Source: an uncultured SAR86 cluster bacterium | GTDB lineage: Bacteria; Pseudomonadota; Gammaproteobacteria; Magnimaribacterales; Magnimaribacteraceae | Length of the DNA: 36,412 bases | NCBI GenBank assembly: GCA_902554355.1 | Contig: CACDOC010000009.1 | Location: forward strand, 1 to 36,412 | Reading direction: 5' to 3' | Shown: piece by piece, positions 10,181-18,906 of the stretch | Layout of the letters: every line of letters starts with the position of its first letter | Numbering within the stretch: the stretch's first letter is position 1 | Translations under genes and position numbers: made by a program | Notes under the pieces: model-generated | What the model was told of the DNA's origin: nothing | The model's input: only the letters and a program-made list of their open reading frames with translations | The model's database searches: none

Positions 10181-11128
10181 TTAATAGGCATAAATTAGAG
10201 AAATAAAATAGATACTTAAGAATAATAGGCTTAGTACGATACTTGCTTTCCTGCCCTTTTTAGAAAGTATAAAGATATATGCACAAAAAATTATAGTTAT
10301 TATAAATAGAATCATTAGTAAGCTTGACCATTCTGAGTATTCCCATCCTAAAGACATTTGATCGCTTCTAAATAGACCTGGAATGGCTAAAACACATAAT
10401 CCGTTAAAGATATTTGAACCAATTAAAGTGCCTGCAACTGCCTCATATCTGCCTTTAAGTGCCAAGGACACTGAAGCTGCAATTTCAGGCAGGCTTGTTC
10501 CTATTGCTAGAACAGTGTAACCAATAAAGAGTTGACCTAAGTTAAGATTTTCTAAAATTATATTGGCTCCAGTGGTAATAAGCCAAGCAGCAAAAACCAA
10601 AGCAATTAAGGATAATATTAGCTTATTAAAACTACATTTCGAGTAAGTGTGTTCTTCTATTTCGTGCAGGTCTTGGTTGTTCGAGTACCAGAAATAAATT
10701 ACAGATATTAAAGCTATTAATAAGATTATAGATGTAATAATACTAAAGGGATTAATAGCAATTACAAACCAAACTAATACGCTAGAAGTTAGAAGAATTA
10801 TTAAATTACTGTTAATAGATTTAGGCTGAGAAATATTTTGCTTCTTTATAGAAATTACAAATAACATAGAACCAAATACAAGAGATAGATTGGCTACATT
10901 TGAGCCTATTACATTACCAATAACCATGGCACCCTGATCTTCTAGAGATACAAAGAAAGTTGTTAGCATTTCAGGCGCAGATGTTCCAAATGCTATTACA
11001 GTTGACCCAATAAGGAAGGGTGACATACCATACTGCTTAGCTGTCGACACAGAGTATTTTTCAAGTTTTTCCGCACTAATCCAGATTAATGCAATTCCTG
11101 AAAAAATTGATATAAAAGCTAATGCCAT
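10181..11128 (-). CDS. yrbG: Calcium/sodium antiporter, YrbG type
   Basis: 315 residues, nearly all membrane helices (about ten). It has the two inverted alpha repeats of the cation/calcium exchanger family: GSTVIAFGTSAPEMLTTF early (about 41-58) and GYTVLAIGTSLPEIAASV later (about 203-220), each with the GTS-x-PE motif whose acidic residue binds the cation. These proteins exchange Ca2+ for Na+ across the inner membrane; the ion specificity is not visible in the sequence. It is the first gene of the minus-strand operon with kdsD, as in E. coli (yrbG-kdsD). An AAGGA stretch precedes the ATG at 11128. The start is also well placed for the first helix. Confidence 0.93.
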   Translation of the reverse strand: MALAFISIFSGIALIWISAEKLEKYSVSTAKQYGMSPFLIGSTVIAFGTSAPEMLTTFFVSLEDQGAMVIGNVIGSNVANLSLVFGSMLFVISIKKQNISQPKSINSNLIILLTSSVLVWFVIAINPFSIITSIILLIALISVIYFWYSNNQDLHEIEEHTYSKCSFNKLILSLIALVFAAWLITTGANIILENLNLGQLFIGYTVLAIGTSLPEIAASVSLALKGRYEAVAGTLIGSNIFNGLCVLAIPGLFRSDQMSLGWEYSEWSSLLMILFIITIIFCAYIFILSKKGRKASIVLSLLFLSIYFISLIYAY

Positions 11129-11171
11129 AATTCCTTAAAGACTAAACTATTTAATTAAGATAAATTCCAAG

Positions 11172-11180
11172 TGATATAAT
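11172..11180 (+). promoter_or_regulatory. Extended -10 promoter for mlaC-murA-hisG-hisD
   Basis: The sequence TGATATAAT holds a perfect TATAAT at 11175-11180 preceded by the TG of an extended -10 element. The -35 side is weak (TTAATT at 11151-11156, 18-base spacer), as expected when an extended -10 is used. Transcription would start near 11187, about 30 bases before the mlaC ATG. This is the only clear promoter in the 87-base gap between the divergent yrbG and mlaC genes. Confidence 0.55.
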
Positions 11181-11215
11181 AATGCTAAAACATAACTTAT
11201 TCACATTTATCTCCC

Positions 11216-11824
11216 ATGAGAAACACCTTAATACAACTTATTCTATTGACTATTTCTGTAGGAAATAGTTTGGTTATTTGGGCAGATGACATTTCTGCTC
11301 ATGAACATGCAGAAAGTACTCATAATACTATTATCCAAATTTTACAAACAAAGAATTCTTTATTCGAAGAAAATCCGGAACTTTTTATTGAAGAAATTAG
11401 TAATGCTTTTAGCCCAATAGTTGATTTTAAAAGAATAGCAAAAAATGTTATGGGTAAGCATTATGAAGCTGCAAATGATTTACAAAAAGATCAATTCTCC
11501 AAGGTTTTCAGGGTTAGTTTACTAAATTCTTATTCGAAAACTTTAATAGAATTCAGAGATGAAAAAATAATCGTTTTGCCTCCTATAAGCAAACCTAAGT
11601 ATCCTGACAAAGTTAAGGTTTATATTGAAATAGTAACTTCATCAAAAAGTTATCCAGGAGTTTATTACATGTATTTAGATAAAAACAATAAATGGAAAAT
11701 AACAAATATTTTAATTGAAGGAATTAACTTAGGAAAAATTTTTCGAAGTCAATTTTATTCTTTAATGGAAAAGAATAACAATGACATCACAATAGTGATA
11801 GATAAATGGATTACATCTGTATAA
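11216..11824 (+). CDS. mlaC: MlaC/Ttg2D-type periplasmic phospholipid carrier
   Basis: 202 residues with a signal peptide (about 1-23, likely cut after VIWA) and the MlaC fold. Typical are the helix with VDFKRIAKNVMGKHYEAA (about 73-90; the family has a conserved F-x-R-x-A-x-x-V-G pattern), the following SFL-type helix with LLNSYSKTLIEF, and the C-terminal WKITNILIEGINL with the R-SQF end. MlaC shuttles phospholipids between the outer-membrane MlaA complex and the inner-membrane MlaFEDB transporter. Those transporter genes normally precede mlaC at this locus, and mlaB follows it; all are missing here, and murA starts on the next base after the stop. It reads as intact. Either the other Mla genes lie elsewhere or this protein works with another system. 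Confidence 0.88.
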   Translation: MRNTLIQLILLTISVGNSLVIWADDISAHEHAESTHNTIIQILQTKNSLFEENPELFIEEISNAFSPIVDFKRIAKNVMGKHYEAANDLQKDQFSKVFRVSLLNSYSKTLIEFRDEKIIVLPPISKPKYPDKVKVYIEIVTSSKSYPGVYYMYLDKNNKWKITNILIEGINLGKIFRSQFYSLMEKNNNDITIVIDKWITSV

Positions 11825-13084
<1,260 letters not shown>

Positions 13085-13092
13085 TAGTTATC

Positions 13093-13719
13093 ATGGAGGA
13101 CAAAAAAGAATCTTTAATATTTGCTTTACCTAAGGGGAGGGTCTATGAAGAGGTCTTTCCTATTCTTAAAGGTAGTAAATTTGAATTAAAAGATGATCCA
13201 TATAAAACTAGAAAATTAGTTTTAGATACTAAAAATAATAAGGTTAAGATCTTATTAGTAAGGGGTTGGGATGTTCCAGCGTACGTAACTTCAGGAGCTG
13301 CTCATTTAGGGGTTGTAGGAAAGGACATTTTACTAGAAAAGGAATCTGAAGAATTTATTGAGTTAAAGGATCTAGGAATAGGTAAATGTAGGTTGTCTTT
13401 AGCAGGTAAAAAGAATTTATTTATTGGTACGACAAGGATGAAAATAGCTACTAAATATCCAAAAAGTTCTATAAAGTTTATGGAATCTTTAGGAATACAG
13501 TCAGAAATTATTTATCTACATGGAGCTCAAGAACTAGCACCTTTGTTAGGTCTTTCAGATGCCATAATTGATCTTGTTGAAAGTGGAAATACACTTAAGG
13601 AAAACGGGTTGCAAGAAATACAAGTTATAAGGGATATTTCTACTAGACTTATAGCTAACAAAGCTGCTTTAAAAACTAAATCATCACTTATACAAGAGCT
13701 TTTAGAGGTCTTTAACTAG
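13093..13719 (+). CDS. hisG: HisG, ATP phosphoribosyltransferase, short form
   Basis: 208 residues, which is the short HisG form lacking the C-terminal regulatory domain. Visible are the N-terminal LPKGRVYEE, the VRGWDVPAYVTSGAAHLGVVGKD stretch (residues about 56-78, read in two parts), and the PRPP-loop region DAIIDLVESGNTLKENGL (about 156-173). It catalyses the first step of histidine synthesis from ATP and PRPP. Short HisG is active and feedback-regulated only with HisZ, a HisRS-like partner; hisZ is not in this window. It starts eight bases after murA and is followed after four bases by hisD, so the pair is cotranscribed with murA. Confidence 0.95.
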   Translation: MEDKKESLIFALPKGRVYEEVFPILKGSKFELKDDPYKTRKLVLDTKNNKVKILLVRGWDVPAYVTSGAAHLGVVGKDILLEKESEEFIELKDLGIGKCRLSLAGKKNLFIGTTRMKIATKYPKSSIKFMESLGIQSEIIYLHGAQELAPLLGLSDAIIDLVESGNTLKENGLQEIQVIRDISTRLIANKAALKTKSSLIQELLEVFN

Positions 13720-13723
13720 ATTT

Positions 13724-15016
13724 ATGTTTAGTAACGAGTTAAATATATCAAATAAAGGATTTGATTTAGATTTTAAAAATATTCTTTCAAAAAAAGAATT
13801 CGTTGATAATAAAATAATTACATCTGTTTCTAAGATAATTCAGGATATATCTTCTAGAGGCGATGATGCTGTAATACAGATTACAAAAAAACTGGATAAT
13901 CATCTAATAGAAGGTTTTTTTGTTTCTGAAGAAGAAATAAACAATAGTTTTGAAAAGGTAGACAAAGAGATTATTGCTGCTCTAGAGTTTTCATTTGATA
14001 ACATTATTGATTTTCATTCCAAGTGCATGGATTCTCTACATTTAGAACCATTTGACTCTGAAATTTATAGAATTTTTAAACCAATCAGAAGTGCTTTGTT
14101 GTATGTTCCAGGAGGGAAGGCTTCGTATCCTTCATCAGTTTTAATGGCAGCCGGTCCAGCGATAGCAAGTCAAGTCAAGGAAATATATTTAACTACTCCT
14201 TTTATAAAAGGTTATATAAATGATTTAACAATTGCAGCTGCAAAGGTAGCAGGAGTTAAAAAGATTGCTAAATTAGGAGGAGCTCAAGCTATTGCTGCCT
14301 TCGCACTTGGAACAGAATCTATTCCTAAAGTAGATAAGATAGTCGGTCCAGGGAATTCTTATGTTACTCAAGCTAAGAGACAACTATTTGGTAAAGTTGG
14401 CATTGATTCAATCGCAGGGCCATCTGAGATAGTTGTTTTAGCTGATGAAACTTCATCGCCTGAACTTGTTGCTTGGGATCTCATGGCTCAAGCGGAACAT
14501 GATGAAGAGGCAAGTTCTATTTTGATTTGCACCTCTAGTAAAGTTATAAATAAAATAAAAGAGATTATAGAGAATGAATTACCTCATCTTGGTAGAGCAT
14601 CGATTATCAAATCTTCTTTGAAAAATAACGGTTTAATAATAAAAATTGAAAATCTTGATCAATCAATAAAGCTTATAAATAGTTTCGCACCTGAGCATCT
14701 TAATTTAGCTTTTAATAATCAAGTTATTGATGTTAAAGACTTGATAGCCGGAATAGTTCTTGAAGGACCAGATGCAGCTGTATCATTATCTGATTACGTT
14801 TTAGGGCCAAGCCATATATTACCCACAAATACTAGTTCAAGGTTCAGTTCTCCATTATCAGTAGAAGATTTTATGGTTAGCTCTACAAAAGTAACTATGA
14901 AACCAACATTAAATAAAGACCTATATAATAAGTTAATCGATAAAACTTCTATATTGGCTAGAGCAGAAGGATTAACGGCGCACGCTATTTCCGCAGAAAA
15001 GAGAAAAAAAGACTAG
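13724..15016 (+). CDS. hisD: HisD, histidinol dehydrogenase
   Basis: 430 residues, normal for the family. Clear motifs are YVPGGKASYPSSVLMAA (about 126-142), LGGAQAIAAFALGT (about 185-198), VDKIVGPGNSYVTQAKR (about 203-219), the zinc-site region with AQAEHDEEA (about 255-263) and the late GPSHILPT. The enzyme oxidises histidinol to histidine in two NAD-dependent steps. It follows hisG directly; hisC, which often comes next, is absent. The stop codon shares the CTAG at 15013-15016 with the stop of the convergent protease gene, so the two genes overlap by four bases and leave no room for a terminator between them. Confidence 0.97.
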   Translation: MFSNELNISNKGFDLDFKNILSKKEFVDNKIITSVSKIIQDISSRGDDAVIQITKKLDNHLIEGFFVSEEEINNSFEKVDKEIIAALEFSFDNIIDFHSKCMDSLHLEPFDSEIYRIFKPIRSALLYVPGGKASYPSSVLMAAGPAIASQVKEIYLTTPFIKGYINDLTIAAAKVAGVKKIAKLGGAQAIAAFALGTESIPKVDKIVGPGNSYVTQAKRQLFGKVGIDSIAGPSEIVVLADETSSPELVAWDLMAQAEHDEEASSILICTSSKVINKIKEIIENELPHLGRASIIKSSLKNNGLIIKIENLDQSIKLINSFAPEHLNLAFNNQVIDVKDLIAGIVLEGPDAAVSLSDYVLGPSHILPTNTSSRFSSPLSVEDFMVSSTKVTMKPTLNKDLYNKLIDKTSILARAEGLTAHAISAEKRKKD

Positions 15017-16089
15017 TTTAACTCTCCTGAAATAATCTTTATTTCTAGAGTTTCATTATTTCTAAAGATTTCCAATAAAACAGTATCTCCCGGTTTGGAC
15101 CTTGCAAAGGTCTTAAAAAGATTCTCGTAGGAAGCAACTTGTTCGTTTATAGATAGGATTAAATCTCTATTTGAAAGACCTGATATGCTTGCAGGACTGT
15201 CTTGAATCACTTCTGAAACTACAAGTTGGCCATTTTTGATTAAGTTAACCTGGTCAATACTAAATCCTAGCCATCCTCTTCTTACTTCACCATATTGAAT
15301 AATATCGCTAATAACATTAAGGGCAACAGATGATGGTATTGCAAGACCTACGCCTTCAGAACCTCCTGAGGTTGATCGTATAATTGTATTTATCCCTATT
15401 AATCTTCCATTTATATCAATCAAAGCTCCCCCAGAATTGCCTTTATTTATTGACGCATCTGTTTGTAAATAATTTGAATAGGGGTTTTCATATTCTCTTC
15501 CTGTCGCACTAATTATCCCCATACTAACTGATTGGCCTAACCCGTAAGGGTTACCGATAGCTAATACAATGTCCCCTATCTGAACTTTATCTGAGTCTTC
15601 TATTTCTATAGATGGATACATTTCTTCTTCTAAGTCTGCTTTAAGTACAGCAAGATCCGTTCCTTTATCTATGCCGATAATTTTAGCCTTTATTCTTCTT
15701 CCATCAGAGAGTTCTACAATAACTTTAATATTTTTATCTCCAATTACATGCTGATTGGTTAGAATGTACCCATCTGAACTAAACAGAACCCCAGAACCTA
15801 AACTTGTTTTAATTAGATTACTTTTTCCAAAAATAGAATCTCTATTTTTCTTAGCTTTACTAATCCTGCTATTAAATAATTGTTCACTAAAAATATTGAC
15901 TACAGCAGGAGACGCTTTAGAAACAGCTGAGTTATATGAGAAAAGAGCATTATTCTTATTATTTATAGATTGATTGAGGTTAAATTCTTTGAGTATTTCT
16001 GACAATGCTATAGCAGATATTGCACCTACGAGAAAAGCAACTATTATTTTGCTACTTTTGAGATTATTGAATTTCATAACTTTCATCAT
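15013..16089 (-). CDS. degS: DegS/AlgW-type membrane-anchored serine protease
   Basis: 358 residues, the DegS size. One N-terminal membrane segment (about 14-31), a trypsin-like domain with the triad His114 (TNQHV), Asp145 (GTDLAVLK) and Ser219 (GNSGGALID), and a single PDZ domain (about 270-358). One PDZ plus an uncleaved anchor favours DegS/AlgW over DegP/DegQ. In E. coli and Pseudomonas this protease senses misfolded outer-membrane proteins and cleaves the anti-sigma factor RseA/MucA; neither rseA nor rpoE is in this window. AlgW lies downstream of hisD in Pseudomonas, matching this place. The gene faces hisD and shares its terminal CTAG. Three near Met codons (residues 1, 2, 5) leave the exact start open. 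Confidence 0.92.
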   Translation of the reverse strand: MMKVMKFNNLKSSKIIVAFLVGAISAIALSEILKEFNLNQSINNKNNALFSYNSAVSKASPAVVNIFSEQLFNSRISKAKKNRDSIFGKSNLIKTSLGSGVLFSSDGYILTNQHVIGDKNIKVIVELSDGRRIKAKIIGIDKGTDLAVLKADLEEEMYPSIEIEDSDKVQIGDIVLAIGNPYGLGQSVSMGIISATGREYENPYSNYLQTDASINKGNSGGALIDINGRLIGINTIIRSTSGGSEGVGLAIPSSVALNVISDIIQYGEVRRGWLGFSIDQVNLIKNGQLVVSEVIQDSPASISGLSNRDLILSINEQVASYENLFKTFARSKPGDTVLLEIFRNNETLEIKIISGELN

Positions 16090-16168
16090 AATTTAACCAA
16101 ATAGGCATTAAATAGGTAACTTTTATTTATTTTTTATTAAATCTGAAGCGTAATTTGTAAAGTTCTGG

Positions 16169-16206
16169 TTGAATATGAGGTTTGGAGGCATTAAAATGCG
16201 CGCGCC
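16169..16206 (+). promoter_or_regulatory. rplM-rpsI promoter with GC-rich discriminator
   Basis: TTGAAT at 16169-16174 and TAAAAT at 16192-16197 are separated by 17 bases, a good sigma-70 promoter. Directly after the -10 comes GCGCGCGCC (16198-16206), the most GC-rich stretch for hundreds of bases. A GC-rich discriminator between -10 and the start site is the known mark of promoters repressed by ppGpp, such as those of rRNA and ribosomal protein genes. The start site would be near 16204, leaving a leader of about 40 bases before the rplM ATG at 16245. Confidence 0.62.
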
Positions 16207-16244
16207 TACAATCTAAATCGAATTTATAATTTTTAGTGCTACTA

Positions 16245-16673
16245 ATGAATACGCAAAGTTTTAAAAAATCTGATATACCTGAAACGTGGGTCCTTTTAGA
16301 TGCTAAAGGTAAAACCTTAGGCAGATTCGCTTCTCAAATAGCGAAGGTTCTATCTGGAAAAAATAAACCTGAATATACGCCCAATGCAGATATGGGAGAT
16401 TTTGTAGTTGTTGTTAACGCAAAAGATATCCAAGTAACTGGCCAAAAGAAAGATCAAAAGAGGTACTATAGACATTCTGGATATCCTGGTGGCATAAAAT
16501 CAAAGCTTTTAGGAGAGATTCTCGAAGATTCACCAAGTGAATTAATTAAAAGTGCTGTTAAGGGAATGTTACCAAAGAGTAAATTGGGTAGAAAAATGTT
16601 TTCTAAACTAAAGGTTTATGATGATTCTGAACATCCACATATAGCACAGAATCCTCAATTAACAGAAATATAA
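16245..16673 (+). CDS. rplM: Ribosomal protein L13
   Basis: 142 residues from ATG 16245, the same length as E. coli L13. Matching blocks are [46 protein letters not shown] and [24 protein letters not shown] nine bases upstream (16236) is in frame and would add three residues, but it has no better ribosome site and the ATG fits the family start. L13 is an early-assembly protein of the large subunit. rpsI follows after ten bases, the universal rplM-rpsI pair. Expression should follow growth rate through the promoter just upstream. Confidence 0.97.
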   Translation: MNTQSFKKSDIPETWVLLDAKGKTLGRFASQIAKVLSGKNKPEYTPNADMGDFVVVVNAKDIQVTGQKKDQKRYYRHSGYPGGIKSKLLGEILEDSPSELIKSAVKGMLPKSKLGRKMFSKLKVYDDSEHPHIAQNPQLTEI

Positions 16674-16683
16674 GGAAAAGAAA

Positions 16684-17070
16684 TTGGAACAAATAGTTAC
16701 AGTAGGAAGGAGAAAAACCTCAACAGCAAGAGTCTTTTTAAAAAAAGGAAAGGGCGAAATAACTGTAAACAAGAAGAAACTAGAAGAATACTTTGGTAGA
16801 GAGGTAGCTCAAATGGTAGTTAAACAACCTTTAGAGACGACTGATTTAACTGAAGGAGTAGACATTAAAGCTACTGTTCAAGGCGGGGGAAGCTTTGGGC
16901 AGGCTGGTGCTATAAGGTTAGGCATTGCCAGAGCTTTAGTAGAATATGACGAGAATCTTAAACCGGCTCTAAAAAAAGAAGGATTTTTAACTAGAGACTC
17001 AAGGAAGGTTGAAAGAAAGAAAGTAGGTTTAAGAAAAGCAAGAAAAAGGCCACAATACTCTAAAAGGTAA
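16684..17070 (+). CDS. rpsI: Ribosomal protein S9
   Basis: 128 residues; E. coli S9 has 130. The body is unmistakable: [45 protein letters not shown] (read in parts), the [18 protein letters not shown] tail and the final YSKR, whose Arg reaches the tRNA in the P site. The start codon is TTG at 16684, supported by AAGGA at 16672-16676 seven bases upstream; no ATG lies nearby in frame. S9 belongs to the small-subunit head. petA starts one base after its stop, so the bc1 genes may be partly read from the ribosomal promoter, an arrangement also seen in Pseudomonas-type genomes. Confidence 0.97.
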   Translation: MEQIVTVGRRKTSTARVFLKKGKGEITVNKKKLEEYFGREVAQMVVKQPLETTDLTEGVDIKATVQGGGSFGQAGAIRLGIARALVEYDENLKPALKKEGFLTRDSRKVERKKVGLRKARKRPQYSKR

Positions 17071-17071
17071 T

Positions 17072-17668
17072 ATGCAACCTAAATCTCCTCCTAATCCAGG
17101 TAGAAGAAAATTTCTAATAACGGCAACTTCAGCGGTAGGCGCTGTAGGTATAGCAGGAGCTGCAGTACCTTTTTTAGGTTCTTGGAATCCTAGTGCTAGA
17201 GCGGAAGCAGCTGGAGCGCCAGCAATTGCAGATATTAGTAAGTTAGCACCTGGAGAGCTACTTATAGTGGAATGGAGAGGCGTTCCTATTTATGTAGTTA
17301 AACATTCAGCTGAATCCTTAAACCAGATTGATAAGAATTTAGAAAGATTAGCAGACCCTGAATCAAGCGAAGAACAACAACCCGAATATGCTAGAAATAA
17401 ACTTAGGTCGAGAAGGGAAGGAATCTCTGTTTTAACTGCAGTTTGTACTCATCTTGCTTGTGCACCTAAATATTATCCTCAGCTTGGCGTAAATGATTTT
17501 GATAACAATTGGCAGGGTGGATTCTTTTGCCCCTGTCATGGATCTAAATTCGATCTAGCAGGAAGAGTTTACTCTGGAGTTCCAGCTCCTACCAATTTAC
17601 CAGTACCTCCTCATTATTATAAATCTGAAGATATACTTGTTATTGGCGAAGATGGAGATGTTTCTTAA
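17072..17668 (+). CDS. petA: Rieske iron-sulfur protein of cytochrome bc1
   Basis: 198 residues. A twin-arginine signal/anchor starts with GRRKFLITA (Arg11-Arg12) and runs to about 37. The cluster-binding boxes are CTHLAC at 125-130 and CPCHGS at 153-158, giving the two Cys and two His ligands and the disulfide pair. The first box has Ala129 where bc1 Rieske proteins usually have Gly. Phe160 follows the second box (GSKFDLAGRV), a beta/gammaproteobacterial form. The protein passes electrons from quinol at the Qo site to cytochrome c1 on the periplasmic side. It begins one base after rpsI and its stop overlaps the petB ATG by one base (TAATG). Confidence 0.96.
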   Translation: MQPKSPPNPGRRKFLITATSAVGAVGIAGAAVPFLGSWNPSARAEAAGAPAIADISKLAPGELLIVEWRGVPIYVVKHSAESLNQIDKNLERLADPESSEEQQPEYARNKLRSRREGISVLTAVCTHLACAPKYYPQLGVNDFDNNWQGGFFCPCHGSKFDLAGRVYSGVPAPTNLPVPPHYYKSEDILVIGEDGDVS

Positions 17669-18906
17669 TGGTTACTAAGATAATGAATTGGTTTGATGAT
17701 AGGTTGCCCTTAACGGCTACCATAGAAAGGCATTTAACTAAGTACCCGGCTCCTATAAATATGAATATATGGTACTTGGCAGGGGTCTTGTTGGTAGTTG
17801 TTCTGGTAATACAACTTCTCTCTGGAATTTGGCTACTTATGAATTATGAGCCTACAGCAGAAGGAGCTTTTGCTTCAATTCAGTACATCATGAGAGATGT
17901 TGAGTACGGCTACATAATAAGATACATGCATACCACAGGTGCTTCGGCATTTTTTGCTTTGATATACCTGCACATGTTTAGAGGCATGATGTATGGTTCT
18001 TATCAAAAGCCCAGGGAGTTACTTTGGGTTGTAGGCTGGATCACTTATTTACTTCTATGCATGCTTGGATTTACTGGATATGTCTTACCCTGGGGTCAAA
18101 TGTCGTTTTGGGCAGCTCAGGTAATTATGTCTCTATTTGGCTCTATACCATATATTGGCGAGGATCTATTGATCTGGATAAGAGGTGATTATTTAATTTC
18201 TGGGATAACACTTAATAGGCTATTCGCACTTCACGTTGTTCTCTTACCTTTGGCATTAATTGCAGTTATTTTTGTCCATATCTTGGCTCTTCATGAGGTA
18301 GGTTCAAATAATCCGGATGGGGTGGATGTTAAGAAGTTTAAAGATGAAGACGGAGTTCCTTTAGACACAAAACCTTTCTTTCCTTATGACGTCATGCATG
18401 ATTTATATGCAATAGGTGTCTTTCTTATCTTCTTTTGCACAATTATGTTCTTCTATCCTGATGGAGGAGGTTACGTAATTGAATACGTTAATTATGAAGC
18501 AGCAGACAACCTAAAGACTCCTGAGCATATAGTACCTTCATGGTATTACACGCCTTTTTATGCAATGTTGAGAGCGATTACTTTTCCAATCTTTGGTTTA
18601 TCTGCTAAATTTTTAGGATTTGTAGTAATGGCAGCCGGTATAGCTATTTTTGTTGCTTTGCCTTGGCTAGATAGAAGTCCGGTTAAGTCTATAAAGTATA
18701 AAGGAGTTTATAGTAAGTTCTTCCTGAGTTTATTTGTGGTTAGTTTCTTTGTTCTAGGCTATCTGGGTTCTGTAGCACCAAGTCCAGCCAAAACTTTACT
18801 AGCTCAAATATTTACTGTTGGATATTTTTCTTATTTTCTTCTAATGCCAATTTATTCTAAATACGAAACCTGTAAACCTGTGCCTGACAGGGTGCAACTA
18901 TCATGA
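17668..18906 (+). CDS. petB: Cytochrome b of the bc1 complex
   Basis: 412 residues, a full-length (unsplit) cytochrome b with about eight membrane helices. Heme ligands are His88 and His102 (RYMHTTGAS, YLHMFRG) and His189 and His204 (FALHVVL, FVHILAL). LALHEVGSNNPDG is the typical loop of beta/gammaproteobacterial proteins. The Qo-site tetrapeptide, PEWY in most organisms, reads PSWY at 290-293, so the acidic residue is replaced by Ser291. The protein holds both hemes b and both quinone sites of complex III. It is coupled to petA (one shared base) and to petC (ATGA overlap). All ligands are present, so the enzyme should be functional. Confidence 0.97.
   Translation: MVTKIMNWFDDRLPLTATIERHLTKYPAPINMNIWYLAGVLLVVVLVIQLLSGIWLLMNYEPTAEGAFASIQYIMRDVEYGYIIRYMHTTGASAFFALIYLHMFRGMMYGSYQKPRELLWVVGWITYLLLCMLGFTGYVLPWGQMSFWAAQVIMSLFGSIPYIGEDLLIWIRGDYLISGITLNRLFALHVVLLPLALIAVIFVHILALHEVGSNNPDGVDVKKFKDEDGVPLDTKPFFPYDVMHDLYAIGVFLIFFCTIMFFYPDGGGYVIEYVNYEAADNLKTPEHIVPSWYYTPFYAMLRAITFPIFGLSAKFLGFVVMAAGIAIFVALPWLDRSPVKSIKYKGVYSKFFLSLFVVSFFVLGYLGSVAPSPAKTLLAQIFTVGYFSYFLLMPIYSKYETCKPVPDRVQLS

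Noticed and set aside
16225-16230. A perfect TATAAT just before rplM
   Set aside because: No -35 or TG extension fits, and a start from it would leave almost no leader before the ATG; the upstream promoter with the GC discriminator is better.
16236-16244. GTG 16236 as the start of rplM
   Set aside because: It adds only three residues that L13 proteins lack, and has no ribosome site; ATG 16245 gives the exact family length.
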